Shown: piece after piece, positions 55,833 through 64,000 of the stretch
Layout of the letters: each line of letters starts with the position of its first letter
Numbering within the stretch: position 1 is the stretch's first letter
From: Castellaniella sp. MT123
GTDB taxonomy: Bacteria; Pseudomonadota; Gammaproteobacteria; Burkholderiales; Burkholderiaceae_B
Assembly (NCBI RefSeq): GCF_039614765.1
Contig: NZ_CP154879.1
Coordinates: 496,001-560,000, forward strand
Direction: 5' to 3'
DNA: 64,000 bases
Notes under the pieces: generated by a model
What the model was told of the DNA's origin: nothing
The model's database searches: none
The model's input: the letters and a program-made list of their open reading frames with translations, nothing else
Program-made: the position numbers and the translations under genes

Positions 55833-55909
55833 ACCCGATGCCCCGCTTGATCCTGGATACCGGGATCCGGCGAGTCATCGGAACCGGATTCTGCTTTCTG
55901 GAGCCTCTG

Positions 55910-56341
55910 ATGAAGACTGTTTATGCCCTGGCATCCCTGGCGGTGCTGTCCGCGTGTGCCGGCCAGCCCCATGGTCTGACGGTGAACGAACTGGAAACCC
56001 CCCGCTACCAGATCACGGAACGCCGCCGCCTGCCGATCGATTTCCCGGGCGTGCAGCAGAACCTGTTCCGCCACGCCGCAGCCTGTGGGCAGACCTATAC
56101 CTTCGAGATGGTGCCTAACGAGTCGTCGTTCGGCCGCGTCGTGTACCGTCCAACCCCCGATGCGGGCTGGGATCGCAGCGTGGTGCTGAGCTTGGTGCTG
56201 CTGCACAACCGCACCATCAACGTGAAGGCGTACAGCTACTATCCCGGCCAGATGACGCGGGTGCACGAGATGTTGACCGCGATGATGAAGCCGCAGACGT
56301 GCGGCGCCGACAGCAGCTGGGAAAACAAGTTGAGTGATTAG
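55910..56341 (+). CDS. putative lipoprotein of unknown function
   Basis: I do not recognise the family of this 143-residue protein. It begins with a clear lipoprotein signal (hydrophobic run then LSAC, lipidated Cys16). The mature part has two further cysteines (AAACGQTY and PQTCGAD), which could form a disulfide, and no membrane helix. ATG 55910 is supported by GGAG nine bases upstream. It follows msbA by 77 bases and converges with rng after seven, so it may share the msbA transcript and act in the envelope. Confidence 0.75.
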   Translation: MKTVYALASLAVLSACAGQPHGLTVNELETPRYQITERRRLPIDFPGVQQNLFRHAAACGQTYTFEMVPNESSFGRVVYRPTPDAGWDRSVVLSLVLLHNRTINVKAYSYYPGQMTRVHEMLTAMMKPQTCGADSSWENKLSD

Positions 56342-56348
56342 GTCCTGA

Positions 56349-57824
56349 TTACAGCAGCACCAGATCGTACTGCTCCTGTGCATAACCGGCCTCCACGGCC
56401 AGCGAAATCGGCTTGCCCACGAAATCTCCCAGCATCGCCAGATGCTGGCTTTCTTCTTCCAGGAACAGGTCGATGACCGCCTGCGAGGCGACGATCCGGA
56501 ATTCCTTGGGGTTGAACTGGCGCGCTTCGCGCAGGATTTCCCGAAGGATCTCGTAGCACAGGGTGCGGGGCGTGCGCACCGAGCCGCGGGACTGGCAGGT
56601 GGGACAGGGTTCGCACAACTGATGCGCCAGCGAATCCCGGGTGCGTTTGCGTGTCATTTCCACCAGCCCCAGCTGGCTGAAACCGCTCACCGTGACCCGC
56701 GTCCGGTCGTGTGACAGGGTCTTGTGTAGTTCGGCCAGGACCGATGCCTGATGCCCGGCGTCGTCCATGTCGATGAAGTCCAGCACGATGATCCCGCCCA
56801 AGTTGCGCAGACGCAACTGGCGTGCGATGGCGACCGCCGCTTCCAGATTGGTTTTGAAGATCGTGTCGTCGAAATTGCGCCCGCCGACGTAGCCGCCCGT
56901 GTTGACGTCCACCGTGGTCAGGGCCTCGGTCTGGTCGATGATCAGGTAGCCACCGGACTTCAGGTCCACCCGACGCGACAGTGCGCGGGCGATCTCCTCG
57001 TCCACGTTGGCCGTGTCGAACAACGGACGGTTGCCGCTGTAGTGGTGGATGCGTTCGACCACGGACGGCGTGTAGCGCTGTGCCCAGTCGATCAGCTCCT
57101 GGGTGACCGTGCGGGAATCGATCGTGATGGCACCGGTCTCGGGCGTTACCATGTCGCGCAGGACGCGCTGCGCCAGGGTCAGTTCGATATAGACGGGAGA
57201 CGGGGCGGGAACCTCGCGGATGCGTGCCTGGATATTGACCCACAGCATGCGCAGGTAGGTGATGTCCGCAGTCAGTTCCTCGTCACTGGCCCCTTCGGCC
57301 TGGGTGCGGACGATGAACCCCCCGGACTCGTCGGCCGGCTGCAGGGCCTGGACACGCTCGCGCAGGGCATTGCGTTCGGCTTCGTCATCGATGCGTTGCG
57401 AGACGCCGATGTGCGGTTCGTGGGGCAGATAGACCAGCATGCGCCCCGCGATGCTGATATGCGTGGACAGGCGCGCGCCCTTGGTGCCCATTGCATCCTT
57501 GATGACCTGAACCAGCAGAGGTTGACCTTCGAACAGCAGTTTCTCGATAGGGGTGTGCGGGATATGCTCGCTGCTGTTGCGCGCATGTCGGTTCTGCCGC
57601 AGGTCGGCGACATGGATGAAGGCGGCGCGCTCCTGACCGATGTCCACGAAGGCGCTCTGCATGCCGGGCAATACCCGTGCCACGCGTCCCAGGTAGAGAT
57701 TGCCGACGTGGCCCCGCTGGACGCTGCGTTCGATGTGCAGTTCCTGCACGACCCCCTGGGCCGTCAGGGCTACACGGGTTTCAAAGGGGGTGACGTTGAT
57801 CAGGATGTCTTCATTGAGGGACAT
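56349..57824 (-). CDS. rng: ribonuclease G
   Basis: RNase G is an endonuclease of the RNase E/G family that matures the 16S rRNA 5' end and degrades some mRNAs. The 491-residue protein has an S1 domain near the N-terminus (GNLYLGRVARVLPGMQSAFVDIG), the catalytic DNase-I-like region (LTTVDVNTGGYVG, IVLDFIDMDD), and the zinc-link CxxC (CEPCPTC). ATG 57824 starts MSLNEDILINVTP. An rRNA operon lies downstream in the window, but that proximity need not be functional. Confidence 0.94.
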   Translation of the reverse strand: MSLNEDILINVTPFETRVALTAQGVVQELHIERSVQRGHVGNLYLGRVARVLPGMQSAFVDIGQERAAFIHVADLRQNRHARNSSEHIPHTPIEKLLFEGQPLLVQVIKDAMGTKGARLSTHISIAGRMLVYLPHEPHIGVSQRIDDEAERNALRERVQALQPADESGGFIVRTQAEGASDEELTADITYLRMLWVNIQARIREVPAPSPVYIELTLAQRVLRDMVTPETGAITIDSRTVTQELIDWAQRYTPSVVERIHHYSGNRPLFDTANVDEEIARALSRRVDLKSGGYLIIDQTEALTTVDVNTGGYVGGRNFDDTIFKTNLEAAVAIARQLRLRNLGGIIVLDFIDMDDAGHQASVLAELHKTLSHDRTRVTVSGFSQLGLVEMTRKRTRDSLAHQLCEPCPTCQSRGSVRTPRTLCYEILREILREARQFNPKEFRIVASQAVIDLFLEEESQHLAMLGDFVGKPISLAVEAGYAQEQYDLVLL

Positions 57825-57907
57825 GACGTGGGTTTCCGGAGCCGCTGGGCTGCACAGGCCGAATGGGTGCTGGCCTGACTGTATCACCTTCTGGCGCGGC
57901 TTCCCCG

Positions 57908-58441
57908 TCAGGCCTTGTCAGGCAAGCCCGGCAGCCGTTGGTCCTTCGCCGACAGGATCGGCTGGCGGGTTGGCCAGGGAATGTCCAGTATTGGACAGTC
58001 CCAGGCAATGCCGCCTTCGTCATCGGGGTCATAATAGTCGGTGCACTTGTACTGGAAGATCGCGATGTCGCTGGTGACGCAGAAGCCGTGCGCGTAGCCT
58101 GGTGGCACCCACACCTGTCGATGGTTGTTGGCGGACAGTTTCATGGCAACGTGCTGGCCGTACGTGACGGATGTCGGGTCGATGTCGGCCACGACGTCGA
58201 AAACCGACCCCGCAATGACCTGAATGAGCTTGCCCTGCGGGCGGGTACGTTGAAAATGGAGCCCCCGCAGCGTGCCCCGGATAGACTGTGAGACATTGTC
58301 CTGGACGAAGGGTGTCTCGATGCCCACCTCGTCCCGATAGCGCCGGAGGCTGAAGGATTCCAGGAAGAACCCCCGTGTATCGCCAAAGACCCGGGGCTCG
58401 ATGATGCGCACTCCTGGCAGGATCGTATCGGTGACCTTCAT
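57908..58441 (-). CDS. rfbC: dTDP-4-dehydrorhamnose 3,5-epimerase
   Basis: RmlC epimerises C3 and C5 of dTDP-4-keto-6-deoxyglucose. The 177-residue cupin has [12 protein letters not shown], the catalytic-histidine segment [23 protein letters not shown], and [11 protein letters not shown]. It overlaps rfbA by four bases on the same strand. Together with rfbB and rfbD at 35.5-37.6 kb, all four steps to dTDP-L-rhamnose are encoded in this window. Confidence 0.95.
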   Translation of the reverse strand: MKVTDTILPGVRIIEPRVFGDTRGFFLESFSLRRYRDEVGIETPFVQDNVSQSIRGTLRGLHFQRTRPQGKLIQVIAGSVFDVVADIDPTSVTYGQHVAMKLSANNHRQVWVPPGYAHGFCVTSDIAIFQYKCTDYYDPDDEGGIAWDCPILDIPWPTRQPILSAKDQRLPGLPDKA

Positions 58442-59316
58442 GGCCGGCCCCCTTCTTGCGCCAGACTCAGTATGTACTGGCCGTATTCGGTCTTTGCCAG
58501 CCGCTGGCCGCGCTCGATCAGGCCCGCGCGGTCGAGCCAGCCGTTGTTGAAGGCAATTTCTTCCAGGCAGGCGATTTTTTGTCCCTGGCGCCGTTCGATG
58601 GTCTGCACATAGGTGCCCGCATCCAGCAGACTTTCGTGGGTACCCGTATCCAGCCAGGCGAAGCCGCGACCCAGCACCTGCACGTGCAGGTCGCCGCGGC
58701 GCAGGTAGGCGTTGTTCACGTCGGTAATCTCCAGCTCGCCCCGCGCTGATGGCTTCACCTGGCGGGCGATGTTCACCACGTCATTGTCATAGAAGTACAG
58801 ACCGGTGACCGCATAGGGGGATTTCGGAAGCGGCGGTTTTTCTTCGATCGAGACCGCCCGTCCACCCGCATCGAACTCCACCACGCCAAAACGCTGCGGG
58901 TCCGCGACCCGGTGTCCGAAGATCGTGGCGCCATGAGGACGCTGGGCTGCCTCGTGCAGCATCTGGCTGAACCCATAGCCATAGAAGATGTTGTCTCCCA
59001 GGACCAGGCAGACCCGGTCCGTGCCGATGAAGTCGGCCCCGATCAAAAACGCCTGTGCCAAGCCGTCGGGCGAAGGTTGCTCCGCATAAGACACATGAAT
59101 ACCGAAATCCGCACCATCGCCTAGCAGGCGCTGAAATCCGGCCAAATCGTCGGGGGTCGAGATCACCAGCACATCGTGGATGCCAGCCAGCATCAACACC
59201 GACAGCGGGTAATAGATCATGGGTTTGTCATAGATAGGCAGCAGTTGCTTGGAAACGCCACGCGTGGTGGGATGCAGTCGTGTGCCGGAGCCACCAGCCA
59301 GAATGATGCCTTTCAT
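58438..59316 (-). CDS. rfbA: glucose-1-phosphate thymidylyltransferase
   Basis: RmlA makes dTDP-glucose from dTTP and glucose 1-phosphate, the first step of dTDP-rhamnose synthesis. The 292-residue protein starts [18 protein letters not shown], the nucleotidyl-transfer motif. It also has [27 protein letters not shown] and a C-terminal [15 protein letters not shown] 59316 is chosen because the family begins there; an upstream ATG at 59382 lacks homology. It overlaps rfbC and is divergent from the rRNA operon. Confidence 0.95.
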   Translation of the reverse strand: MKGIILAGGSGTRLHPTTRGVSKQLLPIYDKPMIYYPLSVLMLAGIHDVLVISTPDDLAGFQRLLGDGADFGIHVSYAEQPSPDGLAQAFLIGADFIGTDRVCLVLGDNIFYGYGFSQMLHEAAQRPHGATIFGHRVADPQRFGVVEFDAGGRAVSIEEKPPLPKSPYAVTGLYFYDNDVVNIARQVKPSARGELEITDVNNAYLRRGDLHVQVLGRGFAWLDTGTHESLLDAGTYVQTIERRQGQKIACLEEIAFNNGWLDRAGLIERGQRLAKTEYGQYILSLAQEGGRP

Positions 59317-59477
59317 GGAGGAATCCGTGAGCAATGAGAGCAGATGCGTAGTGTAAGCGGGCGGGGCCCGGTTCAGATGCATCGGGCGGTGGAATGAGGC
59401 GGCAGCGCCCGGCCTCCTTTGTTCTTGGAGTCATGGGCCTCTATGCGGACTCTGGTGAAGGTGGGCAGGGCTTTCAT

Positions 59478-59507
59478 TTGCACGTAGCCAAAAACCCGTG
59501 CTATAGT
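59478..59507 (+). promoter_or_regulatory. candidate rrn promoter P1
   Basis: TTGCAC (59478-59483) and TATAGT (59502-59507) are 18 bases apart and followed by the GC-rich discriminator TGCGCC, as in stringently controlled stable-RNA promoters. It is the most upstream of three tandem candidates. Confidence 0.5.
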
Positions 59508-59530
59508 TGCGCCTCTTTGCCGCCAGGTGG

Positions 59531-59546
59531 TCAGGGTTAACCCTGA
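59531..59546. repeat. perfect 16-base palindrome in the rrn leader
   Basis: TCAGGGTTAACCCTGA is its own reverse complement. It lies about 17 bases after the predicted P1 start. As DNA it suits a dimeric regulator; as RNA it would be a hairpin with little or no loop, so a protein site is likelier. Confidence 0.6.
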
Positions 59547-59666
59547 AACTGATGGGTTTATTGCCCACCAGACACGGTGCTGAAGTTCTTGGTTTGTGGC
59601 CTGTGTGCCCGACTGGGGGCGCAGGCAGGCAGCGAGGCTTCGGTTTCGATCGAAGGGAAGTCTGGC

Positions 59667-59695
59667 TTGACAGACCGGCACGCAAGTGCTCTAAT
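59667..59695 (+). promoter_or_regulatory. rrn promoter P2
   Basis: A perfect TTGACA (59667-59672) and TCTAAT (59690-59695) are separated by the ideal 17 bases. Confidence 0.7.
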
Positions 59696-59812
59696 GGCAG
59701 GCTCGATAACGAGGTGAGAAGGCCTTTTTGGTCAGACGCTTCGGGTCCGGATCCAGGGTTTGTAGGCGGCAAATTTGCCAACCGCGAATTTCAGGTTTCC
59801 CCCGGCGGTGAT

Positions 59813-59841
59813 TTGACAGAGATAAGAAGTTCCTTCATAAT
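59813..59841 (+). promoter_or_regulatory. rrn promoter P3
   Basis: A perfect TTGACA (59813-59818) and CATAAT (59836-59841) are separated by 17 bases. Transcription would start just before the boxB hairpin. Confidence 0.75.
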
Positions 59842-59849
59842 CTCGTTTC

Positions 59850-59879
59850 TCTGCTTGACGCAGACTTGTTCTTTAACAA
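59850..59879 (+). promoter_or_regulatory. boxB-boxA antitermination element
   Basis: TCTGC and GCAGA form a five-base stem with a TTGAC loop (59850-59864), followed after two bases by TGTTCTTTAACAA (59867-59879), a near-consensus boxA. This arrangement lets Nus factors prevent early termination of the rRNA transcript. Confidence 0.8.
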
Positions 59880-59881
59880 CT

Positions 59882-59906
59882 AAACAGCCGATAAGTGTGG
59901 GCGCTT
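59882..59906 (+). other. 16S processing stem, 5' strand
   Basis: These 25 bases pair completely (23 Watson-Crick and two G-U pairs) with 61679-61703 after the 16S gene. This is the long stem flanking pre-16S rRNA that RNase III cuts. Confidence 0.85.
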
Positions 59907-60111
59907 GAATGACAGGCACCGGCCAGGCGCGCTGAGGATTCTCACGAATCGTCAGCTGCCGCTGGAATTGCACAAATGTTATACCAAGTGCTCACATAGA
60001 TAGAAATGAAGAAGTAAGGTTTTTGACCATACTTTGTCATTTCTTTTGAGTGATGCATAGCGAGCGTAGCTTCCGGCCTTTATAGGTCAAGGAACTACGA
60101 TTACAGGAATT

Positions 60112-61650
<1,539 letters not shown>

Positions 61651-61678
61651 AAGAGCATGCCAGTGTGCATGTTGTTTG

Positions 61679-61703
61679 AAGCGTCCACGCTTATCGGCTG
61701 TTT
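61679..61703 (+). other. 16S processing stem, 3' strand
   Basis: Reverse complement of the leader segment 59882-59906, starting 29 bases after the 16S 3' end. It completes the RNase III-type processing stem. Confidence 0.85.
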
Positions 61704-61752
61704 GAGTAGTGACATGGTCTGAAGGTCCAGGCCTGCGGTAAGCAGACTTCGG

Positions 61753-61829
61753 GGGTCAGTAGCTCAGTCGGTTAGAGCACCGTCTTGATAAGGCGGGGGT
61801 CGATGGTTCGAATCCATCTTGACCCACCA
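61753..61829 (+). tRNA. ileT: tRNA-Ile (anticodon GAT)
   Basis: A 77-base cloverleaf in the 16S-23S spacer. The acceptor arm GGGTCAG pairs with TTGACCC, the D-arm is AGCTCAGTCGGTTAGAGC, the anticodon loop is CTTGATAAG with GAT, and the T-arm is GGTTCGAATCC. The CCA end is encoded. The pair Ile(GAT)-Ala(TGC) is standard in proteobacterial rRNA operons. Confidence 0.97.
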
Positions 61830-61874
61830 CGGTTTTTTCGGCGTCAGGCGTGAGTCTGGGGTGCGGGAGAGCAT

Positions 61875-61950
61875 GGGGGATTAGCTCAGCTGGGAGAGCA
61901 CCTGCTTTGCAAGCAGGGGGTCGTCGGTTCGATCCCGTCATCCTCCACCA
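61875..61950 (+). tRNA. alaT: tRNA-Ala (anticodon TGC)
   Basis: A 76-base tRNA with acceptor arm GGGGGAT pairing with ATCCTCC, D-arm TAGCTCAGCTGGGAGAGCA, anticodon loop TTTGCAA with TGC, T-arm GGTTCGATCCC and an encoded CCA. It lies 45 bases after tRNA-Ile in the ribosomal spacer. Confidence 0.97.
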
Positions 61951-62307
61951 GGATCACAGTCCATTGGACGCTTCAGTCAACAGGATCTTGACACGCCAGG
62001 CCCCTTGCGGGTCGATGGGTTAGGGTTTTGTTGACTGAATGGCGCCTCGTTTACCGAGGTGCTTGCGTCAGTGCGCAGTACCATGTTCTTTAACAATCTG
62101 GAAGAAGCACAACAATGTAAATGTTCTGAATCGACTTTAGGGTCGATCATGGAAAATTTACGGGTTGTGATTGCAAAATCAATTGTTCAAAAGTTCTTAA
62201 GATTCAGTCAGGTAAGGTTCGCAAGGATCGATAACTGATGAGCCTTTAATGGAATTGAACGGCACAAACACGCGAAACTCATATTTCTATAACCTGCAAA
62301 GTTATAG
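61951..62307 (+). other. tRNA-Ala to 23S spacer (357 bases)
   Basis: No gene is present. It contains a 10-base inverted repeat (TTCAGTCAAC at 61972-61981 and GTTGACTGAA at 62030-62039), a second hairpin plus boxA element (62042-62096), an AT-rich leader, and a small hairpin ending exactly at the 23S start: CTATAAC (62287-62293) pairing with GTTATAG (62301-62307). Confidence 0.8.
62042..62096 (+). promoter_or_regulatory. spacer hairpin and boxA before 23S
   Basis: GCGCCTCG (62042-62049) and CGAGGTGC (62055-62062) form an eight-base stem with a TTTAC loop. A boxA copy, TGTTCTTTAACAA (62084-62096), identical to the leader boxA, follows 21 bases later. This second element maintains antitermination into 23S. 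Confidence 0.78.

Positions 62308-64000
<1,693 letters not shown>

Larger units (their letters stand above)
59317..60111 (+). promoter_or_regulatory. rRNA operon promoter and leader region (795 bases)
   Basis: This long gene-free stretch holds three candidate promoters in tandem, a 16-base perfect palindrome, a boxB-boxA antitermination element and the 5' half of the 16S processing stem, listed separately. No conserved protein is encoded; the open frames here overlap the promoter signals. The part from 59317 to about 59470 shows nothing recognisable. Confidence 0.75.

Noticed and set aside
59507-59908. 133-codon open frame in the rrn upstream region
   Set aside because: It overlaps two sigma-70 promoters, boxB and boxA and shows no protein family.

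Overview
The window is a contiguous piece of chromosome from a GC-rich betaproteobacterium of the order Burkholderiales. The 16S rRNA signature, the rpsF-priB-rpsR-rplI-dnaB block, the alaC-hom-thrC block and the LPS-core gene set all suggest the family Alcaligenaceae (relatives of Bordetella, Achromobacter and Castellaniella). The genus is inferred from memory of 16S motifs and was not tested. I found no transposase, integrase, phage gene or CRISPR array. Almost everything is core-genome content in tight, translationally coupled operons, many with ATGA, TTGA or TGATG start/stop overlaps.

Layout. 0-3 kb: EamA transporter, mercaptopyruvate-type sulfurtransferase, and a convergent orphan Rieske oxygenase. 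3-7 kb: xseB-ispA-dxs-folE2 (isoprenoid precursors and a GTP cyclohydrolase). 7-10 kb: rpsF-priB-rpsR-rplI, an intrinsic terminator, then dnaB. 10-14 kb, minus strand: PIN-PhoH ATPase with pdxA, and a Mth938-like protein with a Bcp peroxiredoxin. 14-18 kb: alaC-hom-thrC. 18-20.7 kb: an Lrp/AsnC regulator divergent from ornithine cyclodeaminase and arginase. 20.7-23.7 kb, minus strand: hpnCDE for squalene. 23.8-28.5 kb: alr, an SDR, radA, a TSUP permease and a KdkA-like Kdo kinase. 28.6-32.6 kb: a PotFGHI-type polyamine ABC transporter. 32.6-33.4 kb: a frameshifted Tat-exported beta-carbonic anhydrase. 33.5-35.2 kb: rpiA, then phoU behind a convincing Pho box. 35.2-39 kb, minus strand: argA, rfbB-rfbD and yggX. 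39-46.5 kb: hrpA and dnaE. 46.5-55.8 kb: an LPS-core/lipid A export region with GT25, GT4, deacetylase, WaaE-like GT2, deacetylase and GT4 genes, then a YdcF/heptosyltransferase pair on the minus strand and msbA. 55.9-59.3 kb: an unknown lipoprotein, rng, and rfbA-rfbC. 59.3-64 kb: an rRNA operon with tandem promoters, boxB/boxA, 16S, tRNA-Ile(GAT), tRNA-Ala(TGC) and the 5' part of 23S, which runs off the window.

How the genes work together. Dxs and IspA supply isoprenoid precursors and farnesyl diphosphate, which HpnC, HpnD and HpnE turn into squalene. All four dTDP-L-rhamnose genes are present but split into two pairs about 20 kb apart around the LPS-core cluster, and KdkA and MsbA belong to the same envelope theme. 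Arginase and ornithine cyclodeaminase form a short arginine-to-proline route, probably controlled by the divergent Lrp-type regulator through an inverted repeat between them. The replication genes dnaB, priB and dnaE sit next to ribosomal and envelope genes.

I did not find a clearly new multi-gene system. The most notable items are the carbonic anhydrase frameshift, the phoU Pho box, the inverted repeat centred on a TATAAT directly before a deacetylase start codon, the Lrp operator candidate, the alternative hairpins between rplI and dnaB, the candidate S6:S18 leader, and the two-deacetylase LPS cluster coupled to dnaE.
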